12,498 bases of DNA, taken from an uncultured Collinsella sp. GTDB lineage: Bacteria; Actinomycetota; Coriobacteriia; Coriobacteriales; Coriobacteriaceae. The notes under the pieces were generated by a model. The model was given only the letters and a program-made list of their open reading frames with translations. It had not been told where the DNA came from and did no database searches. This document shows, piece after piece, positions 6,851 to 12,498 of the stretch; the first letter of the stretch is position 1, and each line of letters opens with the position of its first letter. Both the position numbers and the translations under genes were made by a program. The stretch spans positions 1-12,498 of the forward strand of contig URKH01000062.1 of the NCBI GenBank assembly GCA_900548255.1. The letters are read 5' to 3'.

Positions 6851-7492
6851 ATGGCACTTGAGAAGATCGACATCGACACCCTCGACCCGGCGGCGACCAT
6901 TGTCGTGGCAACGGGCAACGCCCATAAGCTCACCGAGATCGAGGCCATTTTGGGCAAGGTCATGCCCGAGGTGCGCTTTGTGGCGCTCGGCCAGCTGGGC
7001 GAATTTGAGGACCCCGAGGAAAACGGCACGACGTTTTTGGAGAACGCCATCATCAAGGCGCAGGCTGCCGTCGAAGAGACGGGGCTCATGGCCATTGCCG
7101 ACGATTCGGGCCTGGTCGTCGACGCGCTGGACGGTGAGCCCGGTGTGTATAGCGCGCGCTACGCGGGCGTTCACGGCGACGATGCCGCCAACAATGCCAA
7201 GCTGCTCGTGAATCTGGAAGGCGTGGCAGACGAGGACCGCACCGCGCGCTTTATGAGCGTCGTTGCGCTCATCGATACGGACGGCCTGGTCACCTATGGC
7301 GAGGGCGCCTGTGAGGGCGTTATCGCGCACGAGGGCCGCGGCGATCACGGCTTTGGCTACGACCCGCTGTTCCTGCCGGTCGATACGCCGGGCAAGACTA
7401 TGGCCGAGCTCACGGCGGACGAGAAGAACGCCATCAGCCATCGATTCCATGCGCTCGAGCACCTATCCGCCAAACTGACGGGCGAGGAGTAA
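6851..7492 (+). CDS. rdgB: RdgB/HAM1 non-canonical purine NTP pyrophosphatase
   Basis: Hydrolyses dITP, ITP and XTP to monophosphates and pyrophosphate, keeping deaminated purines out of DNA and RNA. The 213-residue protein shows the family signature ATGNAHKLTEI at 20-30, ENA at the substrate pocket, ADDSGLVVDAL (D84, D85), GVYSARYAG, FGYDPLF and the C-terminal SHR. The N-terminus is about 14 residues longer than in E. coli. AAGGAG (6838-6843), 7 bases before the ATG, supports this start. The gene is followed after 3 bases by dtd, so the two are very probably co-transcribed and translationally coupled. Confidence 0.95.
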   Translation: MALEKIDIDTLDPAATIVVATGNAHKLTEIEAILGKVMPEVRFVALGQLGEFEDPEENGTTFLENAIIKAQAAVEETGLMAIADDSGLVVDALDGEPGVYSARYAGVHGDDAANNAKLLVNLEGVADEDRTARFMSVVALIDTDGLVTYGEGACEGVIAHEGRGDHGFGYDPLFLPVDTPGKTMAELTADEKNAISHRFHALEHLSAKLTGEE

Positions 7493-7495
7493 GCC

Positions 7496-7942
7496 GTGCG
7501 TGCGGTGGTGCAGCGCGTACTCAATGCCGGCGTGACAGTCGACGGCGAGTGCGTGGGCAAAATTGGGCGCGGCTATCTGGTGCTGTTGGGCGTGGGCCAC
7601 GGCGACACGCGCGCCGAGGCTGATAAGCTGTGGGGCAAGCTCCGCGGCTTGCGCATTAACGAGGACGAGAACGGCAAGACCAACCTGGCACTTGCCGATG
7701 TCGACGGCGAGGTTCTCGTAGTGTCGCAGTTCACGCTGTTCGCCGATTGCCGTCACGGCCGCCGCCCATCGTTTACCGATGCCGGCGCCCCCGATGTTGC
7801 CAACGAGCTCTACGAGTACTTCTTGACGCTCGTTCGCAAAGATGTCGAACACGTGGCGCACGGCATCTTTGGCGCCGATATGAAAGTCGACTTGGTCAAC
7901 GACGGTCCGTTCACCATCGTCCTCGATACCGACAATCTGTAA
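7496..7942 (+). CDS. dtd: D-aminoacyl-tRNA deacylase
   Basis: Homodimeric enzyme that removes D-amino acids (and glycine mischarged on tRNA-Ala) from tRNA. The 148-residue length is typical. Diagnostic motifs are SQFTLFAD at 77-84, including the conserved T80, and NDGPFT around G137-P138, the cross-subunit Gly-cisPro motif that enforces chiral selectivity. The start is GTG, with GAGGAG (7484-7489) inside the end of rdgB serving as Shine-Dalgarno 6 bases upstream. The 3-base gap to rdgB indicates coupling. It shares the region with murI, whose product makes a D-amino acid; a functional link is only inferred. A 7-bp hairpin (7941-7947 with 7955-7961) overlaps its stop codon but has no U-tract. 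Confidence 0.95.
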   Translation: MRAVVQRVLNAGVTVDGECVGKIGRGYLVLLGVGHGDTRAEADKLWGKLRGLRINEDENGKTNLALADVDGEVLVVSQFTLFADCRHGRRPSFTDAGAPDVANELYEYFLTLVRKDVEHVAHGIFGADMKVDLVNDGPFTIVLDTDNL

Positions 7943-7959
7943 GTAGCCAAATTAGCTAC

Positions 7960-7989
7960 TTGCGCGTGGTCGCAACAGGGTGCTATAGT
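7960..7989 (+). promoter_or_regulatory. Extended -10 promoter for veg-ispE
   Basis: TTGCGC (7960-7965), an 18-base spacer and TATAGT (7984-7989) preceded by TGC make an extended -10 promoter. The expected start near 7996 gives a leader of about 60 bases before veg. Confidence 0.6.
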
Positions 7990-8009
7990 ATTAGAGTTTT
8001 GTCTATCTT

Positions 8010-8029
8010 AGGGGTATTATCCCCTTTTT
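8010..8029 (+). terminator. Terminator-like hairpin in the veg leader
   Basis: AGGGG (8010-8014) pairs with CCCCT (8021-8025) around TATTAT, and the run of five Ts at 8025-8029 follows. It lies downstream of the veg promoter and upstream of the veg Shine-Dalgarno. It could end read-through from dtd, attenuate veg-ispE, or both. Confidence 0.5.
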
Positions 8030-8043
8030 GAATTGCATCTTCT

Positions 8044-8048
8044 GGAGG
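8044..8048 (+). promoter_or_regulatory. Shine-Dalgarno that decides the veg start
   Basis: GGAGG lies 8 bases before ATG 8057. An in-frame TTG at 8033 lies upstream of this site and would be served by no ribosome-binding site. Confidence 0.8.
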
Positions 8049-8056
8049 CCCTGTTC

Positions 8057-8353
8057 ATGGAAGAGATGGAAGTCAATCACGTCGACGACATCCACGAGAA
8101 GCTGACCGATATGGTGGGCGATCGCGTTAAGGTGAAGGCCAACATGGGCCGCACCCGCGTCGTCGAGCGCATGGGCACCATCAAGAGCGTCCATCCGGCA
8201 GTCTTTATCGTCGAGGTTGACGAGCGCCGCGGCCGCAAGTCGCGTCAGTCCTACCAGTATATCGATGTCCTCACCGGTCAGGTCGAGCTGTTCGACCCCG
8301 AGAGCGGCGAGCATATCTTTACCCCGCTCGGCAATCAGCTCGAGGAGCACTAG
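8057..8353 (+). CDS. veg: Veg family protein
   Basis: A 98-residue protein of the Veg family (formerly DUF1021). Recognisable parts are DIHEKLTDMVGDRVKVKANMGR, the ERMGTI segment, HPAVFIVEVDE and SYQYIDVLTGQVEL, which follow the B. subtilis Veg pattern of a small beta-rich domain. In B. subtilis Veg promotes biofilm matrix gene expression, and its gene lies next to ispE (ipk) as here. The molecular function is not settled, and its role in this organism is unknown. It is about 12 residues longer than B. subtilis Veg because of an acidic N-terminus and a short C-terminal tail. It is 2 bases from ispE, so the pair is co-transcribed from the promoter at 7960-7989. Confidence 0.88.
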   Translation: MEEMEVNHVDDIHEKLTDMVGDRVKVKANMGRTRVVERMGTIKSVHPAVFIVEVDERRGRKSRQSYQYIDVLTGQVELFDPESGEHIFTPLGNQLEEH

Positions 8354-8355
8354 CG

Positions 8356-9252
8356 GTGACCGATCGGTCCCTGACTCTTTCCGCGCCGGCAAAGATTAAC
8401 CTCTACCTGGGGGTTCATACCGAGCGCGATGACCGCGGCTACCACAGGGTCGATTCCCTGATGGCAGCTGTCGGTCTTTCCGATACCGTGACGGTTACGC
8501 CGGCACAGGCGCTGACCGTCCAGACGGTTCCGGCATCAGATTTTCCCATGCAAAAGAATACGGCATATCGGGCTGCGGTTGCTATGGCCGAGCATTATGG
8601 TCGCGAGGCAAACATCTGCGTGACGATTGAGAAGCGCATTCCATTGTGCGCCGGCTTGGGCGGTCCCTCGACGGATGCGGCCGCGGTCATTGTCGCCTTG
8701 GCGGAGCTCTGGGGAATTGATCGCACCGACCCCGCGCTCGACGACATTGCGCGGGGCATTGGTGCTGACGTCCCGTTCTTTTTGCACGCGAGCCCTTCGT
8801 TCTACGTAGGTGGGGGAGACGTGCTGGCAACTGAGTATCCCGTGCTGCCCGCAACGCCCGTCGTGTTGGTCAAGCCGCGCGAGGCAAGCGTTTCGACAAT
8901 TGAAGCCTATCGACGTTTTGACGAGGCCCCGGTGCCTGCAGACAAGCCCGGCGCGATAGCTTCTGCCTTGCGTGCTGGTGATGCTGAGACGGCATATGCG
9001 CTCATCCATAACAACCTGGGTGTCATTTCCGCACAGATGGAGCCTCAGATACAAACGGTTCTCGATTGGCTGCGTAAACAAGGCGGCACCGTTGCTGTAG
9101 ATGTGTGCGGATCGGGCGCCTGCTCGTTTGCCATTTGCGACACCGTCGCCACGGCTGAGGGGCTTGCCGACGCTGCCCTGCAAAACGGCTGGTGGTCCTG
9201 CGCGACGGAGCTCATTCCCAACACGGTTCGCATCGAAGTGCCAAAGAAGTAA
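8356..9252 (+). CDS. ispE: 4-diphosphocytidyl-2-C-methyl-D-erythritol kinase
   Basis: GHMP-family kinase of the MEP isoprenoid pathway; phosphorylates CDP-methylerythritol with ATP. The 298-residue length is typical. The N-terminus has SAPAKINLYL with K13. The glycine-rich ATP loop is GLGGPSTDAAA at 100-110 (commonly GGGSSDAA, so G-S-S is replaced by P-S-T while the hydroxyl residues are kept). GADVPFF places the catalytic Asp at 138. The C-terminal GHMP motif reads CGSGACSFAI. The start is GTG, with GAGGAG (8342-8347) in the end of veg 8 bases upstream. It is the second gene of the veg-ispE pair. The next gene is tRNA-Pro; no terminator separates them, so some read-through into the tRNA is possible. 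Confidence 0.95.
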   Translation: MTDRSLTLSAPAKINLYLGVHTERDDRGYHRVDSLMAAVGLSDTVTVTPAQALTVQTVPASDFPMQKNTAYRAAVAMAEHYGREANICVTIEKRIPLCAGLGGPSTDAAAVIVALAELWGIDRTDPALDDIARGIGADVPFFLHASPSFYVGGGDVLATEYPVLPATPVVLVKPREASVSTIEAYRRFDEAPVPADKPGAIASALRAGDAETAYALIHNNLGVISAQMEPQIQTVLDWLRKQGGTVAVDVCGSGACSFAICDTVATAEGLADAALQNGWWSCATELIPNTVRIEVPKK

Positions 9253-9287
9253 AAATTTCTCTAGCACACGACGGAAATCTTTGTTAC

Positions 9288-9293
9288 TATAGT
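9288..9293 (+). promoter_or_regulatory. Putative -10 element for tRNA-Pro
   Basis: TATAGT ends 8 bases before the tRNA, matching the position of the -10 at tRNA-Val. TACTAT (9285-9290) overlaps it as an alternative. No good -35 hexamer is seen. Confidence 0.45.
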
Positions 9294-9301
9294 CGAGCTA
9301 A

Positions 9302-9378
9302 CGGGTTGTGGCTCAGTTTGGTAGAGCACTGCGTTCGGGACGCAGGGGTCGCTGGTTCAAATCCAGTCAACCCGACCA
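9302..9378 (+). tRNA. tRNA-Pro (anticodon CGG)
   Basis: Complete cloverleaf: acceptor CGGGTTG/CAACCCG, D-arm GCTC...GAGC, anticodon stem CTGCG/CGCAG with loop TTCGGGA giving anticodon CGG, and T-arm CTGG-TTCAAAT-CCAG. Discriminator A and CCA are encoded (9375-9378). It reads the proline codon CCG, expected to be common in a GC-rich genome. It sits between ispE and tatA with its own terminator. Confidence 0.96.
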
Positions 9379-9389
9379 GAGCATGAGGA

Positions 9390-9417
9390 GGGACCGCTTC
9401 TTGCGGTCCCTTTTTTT
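9390..9417 (+). terminator. Rho-independent terminator after tRNA-Pro
   Basis: GGGACCGC (9390-9397) pairs perfectly with GCGGTCCC (9403-9410) across a 5-base loop, followed by seven Ts. Confidence 0.95.
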
Positions 9418-9425
9418 AGCTATTG

Positions 9426-9454
9426 TTGTGATACCGCGATACCCGCGGTATACT
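9426..9454 (+). promoter_or_regulatory. tatA promoter with palindrome in the spacer
   Basis: TTGTGA (9426-9431), a 17-base spacer and TATACT (9449-9454) make the best -35/-10 pair in the window. A perfect 8-bp inverted repeat, ATACCGCG (9431-9438) with CGCGGTAT (9444-9451), occupies the spacer and the first half of the -10. Confidence 0.7.
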
Positions 9455-9480
9455 CATTCGAGCTTGTCTCGCTGTATTGT

Positions 9481-9485
9481 GGAGG
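9481..9485 (+). promoter_or_regulatory. Shine-Dalgarno that decides the tatA start
   Basis: GGAGG lies 5 bases before ATG 9491. The open frame extends upstream through the tRNA and terminator to 9308, which is clearly not coding. Confidence 0.9.
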
Positions 9486-9490
9486 TCTAC

Positions 9491-9766
9491 ATGTTTGGAC
9501 TGAGGGCTCCTGAGCTCATCATTATTCTCGTCGTTGTCCTGATTATCTTCGGGCCCAAGAACCTGCCGAAGCTCGGCAAGTCCCTCGGCTCTACCGTCAA
9601 GAATATCCGTGAGGGTATGGAGGGCGACGATAAGGCCGAGACCAAGCAGGCCGAGGAGGTCGTGGTCGAGCAGTCCGAGGAGGACAAGGAGATCGCTGAG
9701 CTCGAGGCCAAGCTCGCTGCTGCCAAGAAGAAGCAGGCAGAGGACAGCGACGCGGACGCAGAGTAG
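9491..9766 (+). CDS. tatA: Sec-independent translocase subunit TatA (TatA/E family)
   Basis: A 91-residue single-span membrane protein of the twin-arginine export system, which moves folded proteins across the membrane. The short N-terminus carries the family's polar residue E8. A transmembrane helix follows (about 9-20, all I/L/V/F), then the FGP hinge at 20-22, an amphipathic helix starting KNLPKLGKSLG, and a long, highly charged Glu/Lys/Ala-rich tail to the end that is probably disordered or helical. The first 35 residues fit TatA rather than TatB, though the A/E/B paralogues are hard to separate. No tatC or tatB is adjacent. The gene has its own promoter and terminator, so it is likely monocistronic. 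Confidence 0.9.
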   Translation: MFGLRAPELIIILVVVLIIFGPKNLPKLGKSLGSTVKNIREGMEGDDKAETKQAEEVVVEQSEEDKEIAELEAKLAAAKKKQAEDSDADAE

Positions 9767-9791
9767 TCCCATCCCTTTGGGGTGAGCACCT

Positions 9792-9824
9792 GACCGGCTT
9801 GCCCGCAGGCTAGCCGGTCTTTTT
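9792..9824 (+). terminator. Rho-independent terminator after tatA
   Basis: GACCGGCT (9792-9799) pairs with AGCCGGTC (9812-9819). After one T-T mismatch, an inner GCC/GGC pair (9801-9803 with 9808-9810) closes on CGCA. TTTTT follows at 9820-9824. Confidence 0.93.
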
Positions 9825-9858
9825 CGTTTTGTTGACAGTTGATTGTTTGATCAGAGTT

Positions 9859-9864
9859 GGGGAG
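9859..9864 (+). promoter_or_regulatory. Shine-Dalgarno that decides the greA start
   Basis: GGGGAG lies 8 bases before ATG 9873. An in-frame TTG at 9843 would put this site inside the gene and add ten residues absent from the family. Confidence 0.8.
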
Positions 9865-9872
9865 ATATCCGT

Positions 9873-10343
9873 ATGGACGCAAGCCAGATCGTACTGACCG
9901 CTGAGGGCCGCCAGAAGCTCGTCGAGGAGCTCGCTTGGCGTGAGGGCGATTACGCCAAGGAGATCGTCGAGGACATCAAGGAAGCCCGCGCGTTCGGCGA
10001 CCTTTCGGAGAACTCCGAGTACGATGCCGCCAAGGACAAGCAGGCCCAGAACGCCGCTCGTATTGCCGAGATCCAGGCCATCCTTGCCAACGCTCAGGTT
10101 GCTGCCACCACAGGTGATTTGACCGTCTCCATCGGTTCCACCGTTTCTCTGATTGATCCCAACGGTGAGGTCATGGAAGTCACGCTCGTCGGTACCACCG
10201 AGACCAACTCGCTCGAGCACAAGATTTCCAACGAGTCTCCGGTCGGCCACGCCATCATCGGTCACGGCGAGGGCGACTCCGTCGAGGTCGTTACGCCTTC
10301 CGGCAAGACTCGCGTCTACACCATCGCCAAGATTGCACGCTAG
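9873..10343 (+). CDS. greA: Transcription elongation factor GreA
   Basis: Rescues backtracked RNA polymerase by stimulating cleavage of the nascent transcript through the secondary channel. The 156-residue length matches the family (E. coli 158). The N-terminal antiparallel coiled coil (about 1-75) carries the tip motif GDLSENSEYDAAK with the essential acidic residues D43 and E46. The C-terminal FKBP-like domain begins around residue 82 and ends with the usual PSGKTRVYTIAKI. The gene is bounded by the tatA terminator upstream and a structured spacer before lysS, an adjacency seen in various Gram-positive genomes. A perfect TTGACA at 9832-9837 could be its -35, but no good -10 follows at the right distance. 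Confidence 0.95.
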   Translation: MDASQIVLTAEGRQKLVEELAWREGDYAKEIVEDIKEARAFGDLSENSEYDAAKDKQAQNAARIAEIQAILANAQVAATTGDLTVSIGSTVSLIDPNGEVMEVTLVGTTETNSLEHKISNESPVGHAIIGHGEGDSVEVVTPSGKTRVYTIAKIAR

Positions 10344-10347
10344 ACCA

Positions 10348-10404
10348 CGGTCCCGCGTAAAGGTATGTTTTCGCTCCCTGGGACCGAATCCTGGGGAGCG
10401 TTTT
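10348..10404 (+). promoter_or_regulatory. Terminator-like hairpin with possible pseudoknot in the greA-lysS spacer
   Basis: CGCTCCC (10372-10378) pairs with GGGAGCG (10394-10400) and is followed by TTTT, a terminator-like hairpin with a 15-base loop. Within that loop, GGGACCG (10380-10386) is perfectly complementary to CGGTCCC (10348-10354) upstream. Both stems together form an H-type pseudoknot ending 10 bases before the lysS Shine-Dalgarno. It may be a simple terminator or attenuator; regulation is inferred. Confidence 0.55.
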
Positions 10405-10422
10405 AGTTCGAGGAGCTAACTT

Positions 10423-12387
10423 ATGGCAGAGAACCAGAACGCCGCAGATCAGGCATCGACGCTCAACGACGAGCGCGCCACCCGCCTGGCCAAGCGCGCC
10501 GCCCTGTTCGAGGCGGGCCAGAACCCCTATCCCGAGCACTCTGAGCTTGAGGACTACGTTGCCGATATCGAGGCTAAGTACGCCGAGCTTGCCGATGGCG
10601 AGGACACCGAGGACGTCGTGAAGATCGGCGGCCGTGTGGTCGCCAAGCGCGGTCAGGGCAAGATCATGTTCATCGTCGTACGCGATGCGACTGCCGAGAT
10701 TCAGCTGTTCTGCCGCATCAACGACATGGACGAGGCTGCCTGGAATACGCTCAAGTCCCTCGACCTGGGCGACATCCTGGGCGTGACCGGCGTGGTTGTG
10801 CGCACCCAGCGCGGCCAGCTTTCCGTTGCCCCTAAGAGCGCGACCCTGCTTGCCAAGGCCGTTCGTCCGCTGCCCGAGAAGTTCCACGGTCTTTCCGATA
10901 AGGAGACCCGCTATCGCCAGCGCTATGTTGACCTGATCGCCAACGACGACGTTCGCGAGACGTTCCGTAAGCGTTCGCAGATTCTCTCCACCTTCCGTCG
11001 CTTTATGGAGTCCGACGGCTACATGGAGGTCGAGACCCCCATCCTGCAGACCATCCAGGGCGGCGCTACGGCTAAGCCGTTCATCACGCACTTCAACGCG
11101 CTCGATCAGGAGTGCTACCTGCGCATTGCTACCGAGCTGCACCTCAAGCGCTGCATCGTCGGCGGTTTTGAGCGCGTGTTCGAGATCGGCCGTATCTTCC
11201 GTAACGAGGGCATGGACCTTACCCACAACCCCGAGTTCACCACGATGGAGGCCTATCGTGCCTTCTCCGACCTCGAGGGCATGAAGGCGCTCGCCCAGGG
11301 TGTCATTAAGGCGGCTAACAAGGCCATCGGCAACCCCGAGGTCATCGAGTACCAGGGTCAGACCATCGACCTTTCTGGTGAGTGGGCCAGCCGTCCCATG
11401 ACCGACATCGTCTCCGACGTGCTCGGCAAACAGGTCACCATCGATACGCCGGTCGAGGAGCTTGCTGCTGCCGCGCGCGAGAAGGGCCTGGAGATTAAGC
11501 CCGAGTGGACCGCCGGCAAGATTATCGCCGAGATCTACGATGAGCTGGGCGAGGACACCATCGTCAACCCCACGTTCGTGTGCGATTACCCCATCGAGGT
11601 CAGCCCGCTTGCCAAGCGCTTTGAGGACGACCCGCGCCTGACGCACCGCTTTGAGCTGGTTATCGCCGGTCACGAGTACGCCAACGCGTTCTCCGAGCTC
11701 AACGACCCGGTCGACCAGGCCGAGCGCTTTGCCGCCCAGATGGCCGAGAAGGCTGGCGGCGACGACGAGGCCATGGAGTACGACGAGGATTACGTGCGCG
11801 CCCTCGAGTACGGTATGCCTCCTGCGGGCGGCATCGGCATCGGTATCGATCGCGTGGTCATGCTGCTCACCAACCAGGCTTCCATCCGCGACGTGCTGCT
11901 GTTCCCGCACATGAAGCCCGAGAAGGGTTTCCAGTCCGGTGCCGCTGCCGCCAAGGCTGCCGAGGCCGGCAACACCGCGAGCCCGTTCGTCAAGCCGCTC
12001 AAGCCCACGGTTGATTATTCCAAGATTGCCGTCGAGCCGCTGTTTGAGGAGTTCGTCGACTTTGATACCTTCTCCAAGAGCGATTTCCGCGCTGTGAAGG
12101 TCAAGGCGTGCGAGGCCGTCAAGAAGTCCAAGAAGCTGCTGAACTTTACGCTCGACGACGGCACCGGCACCGATCGTACCATCCTCTCCGGCATTCACGG
12201 TTATTATGAGCCCGAGGACCTGGTCGGCAAGACCTTGCTCGCCATCACCAACCTGCCTCCGCGCAAGATGATGGGCATTCCCAGCTGCGGCATGCTCATC
12301 AGCGCTATCCACGAGGAGGAGGGCGAGGAGCGTCTCAATCTGATCCAGCTCGACGCTTCCATCCCCGCCGGCGCAAAGATGTACTAA
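10423..12387 (+). CDS. lysS: Lysyl-tRNA synthetase (class II) with C-terminal tRNA-binding domain
   Basis: Charges tRNA-Lys with lysine in the cytoplasm. The 654 residues are about 150 more than the usual bacterial LysRS (about 500). Order: an N-terminal OB-fold anticodon-binding domain (about 60-170, GGRVVAKRGQGKIMF), then the class II catalytic core with motif 2 FRNEG at 259-263 followed by HNPEFTTMEAY, and motif 3 GGIGIGIDR at 469-477. The core ends near the usual FPHMKPEKG (residue 497 onward). An Ala-rich linker follows, then residues about 547-654, which match the EMAP-II/Trbp111 tRNA-binding domain normally found at the C-terminus of MetRS (YYEPEDLVGKTLLAITNLPPRKMMGIPSCGML). The reading frame is continuous. 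AGGAG (10411-10415) lies 7 bases before the ATG. Confidence 0.95.
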   Translation: MAENQNAADQASTLNDERATRLAKRAALFEAGQNPYPEHSELEDYVADIEAKYAELADGEDTEDVVKIGGRVVAKRGQGKIMFIVVRDATAEIQLFCRINDMDEAAWNTLKSLDLGDILGVTGVVVRTQRGQLSVAPKSATLLAKAVRPLPEKFHGLSDKETRYRQRYVDLIANDDVRETFRKRSQILSTFRRFMESDGYMEVETPILQTIQGGATAKPFITHFNALDQECYLRIATELHLKRCIVGGFERVFEIGRIFRNEGMDLTHNPEFTTMEAYRAFSDLEGMKALAQGVIKAANKAIGNPEVIEYQGQTIDLSGEWASRPMTDIVSDVLGKQVTIDTPVEELAAAAREKGLEIKPEWTAGKIIAEIYDELGEDTIVNPTFVCDYPIEVSPLAKRFEDDPRLTHRFELVIAGHEYANAFSELNDPVDQAERFAAQMAEKAGGDDEAMEYDEDYVRALEYGMPPAGGIGIGIDRVVMLLTNQASIRDVLLFPHMKPEKGFQSGAAAAKAAEAGNTASPFVKPLKPTVDYSKIAVEPLFEEFVDFDTFSKSDFRAVKVKACEAVKKSKKLLNFTLDDGTGTDRTILSGIHGYYEPEDLVGKTLLAITNLPPRKMMGIPSCGMLISAIHEEEGEERLNLIQLDASIPAGAKMY

Positions 12388-12390
12388 CTA

Positions 12391-12417
12391 GTTACGCGGT
12401 TCTACGAACCGCGTAAC
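12391..12417 (+). other. Perfect 12-bp hairpin after lysS
   Basis: GTTACGCGGTTC (12391-12402) pairs perfectly with GAACCGCGTAAC (12406-12417) around a 3-base loop, starting 3 bases after the lysS stop. No U-tract follows, so it may protect the mRNA 3' end or act as a bidirectional or Rho-assisted stop rather than as a standard terminator. Confidence 0.65.
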
Positions 12418-12465
12418 GGCTCGACACTGCGCGGGCCGCATTTGGACAATCTGACGTTCAATTTC

Positions 12466-12495
12466 AAGGGCGCGACCAGAAGGTCAGCGCCCTTT
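12466..12495 (+). terminator. Terminator-like hairpin at the window end
   Basis: AAGGGCGC (12466-12473) plus GACC (12474-12477) pairs with GGTC (12482-12485) and GCGCCCTT (12487-12494), with one bulged A and an AGAA loop, followed by TTT. The window ends at once, so the U-tract cannot be judged. Bases 12418-12465 between the two hairpins show no gene. Confidence 0.6.
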
Positions 12496-12498
12496 CGT

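Noticed and set aside
9308..9490. Upstream in-frame extension of tatA
   Set aside because: It would translate through tRNA-Pro, its terminator and the tatA promoter; the TatA N-terminus starts at 9491 with a good Shine-Dalgarno.
9832..9837. Perfect TTGACA before greA as a promoter -35
   Set aside because: No acceptable -10 hexamer lies 16-18 bases downstream; kept only as a note in the greA entry.
10291..12312. Long - strand open frame (673 codons) opposite lysS
   Set aside because: Shadow of the LysRS gene caused by codon bias; low-complexity Leu/Val/Gly/Asp-rich translation with no domain.

Overview
The window looks like ordinary core chromosome of a high-GC Gram-positive bacterium. The gene content, acidic GC-rich coding style, and the veg-ispE and rdgB-dtd pairs point to Coriobacteriia, and Collinsella or a close relative is my best guess. 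That guess rests on general resemblance, not on a marker gene. No mobile element, CRISPR array, phage gene or defence system is visible. All protein genes lie on the + strand; only the first tRNA is on the - strand.

Layout. Positions 1-130 hold non-coding, hairpin-rich sequence with a tRNA-like T-arm. Next comes tRNA-Val(TAC) on the - strand, then asnB (asparagine synthetase), closed by a strong terminator. A second block starts at 2409: a MurE-type ligase, a HAD-family phosphatase, glutamate racemase (murI) and RNase PH (rph), ending in a long palindromic terminator-like element. A third block is rdgB-dtd (nucleotide-pool cleaning and D-aminoacyl-tRNA deacylase), 3 bases apart. A fourth is veg-ispE, which has its own extended -10 promoter and a leader hairpin. 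After that come tRNA-Pro(CGG) with a terminator, tatA with promoter and terminator, greA, and lysS with a structured greA-lysS spacer. Two hairpins close the window.

How the genes work together. MurI supplies D-glutamate and the MurE-like enzyme adds the third stem-peptide residue, so the 2409-5926 stretch serves peptidoglycan precursor synthesis. Its specificity loop suggests the added residue is not meso-diaminopimelate. RNase PH, RdgB, Dtd, GreA, LysRS and two tRNAs are information-processing and quality-control functions. IspE belongs to the MEP isoprenoid pathway, which ultimately supplies the undecaprenyl carrier for the cell wall. TatA is a Tat export component with no tatC nearby.

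Most unusual points: a lysyl-tRNA synthetase with an added C-terminal EMAP-II/Trbp111-type tRNA-binding domain; a possible pseudoknot overlapping the terminator-like hairpin just before lysS; a perfect palindrome filling the spacer of the tatA promoter; an rph-rdgB palindrome with two competing hairpins; and a tRNA-like, multi-hairpin remnant at the left edge. I see no clear novel multi-gene system.
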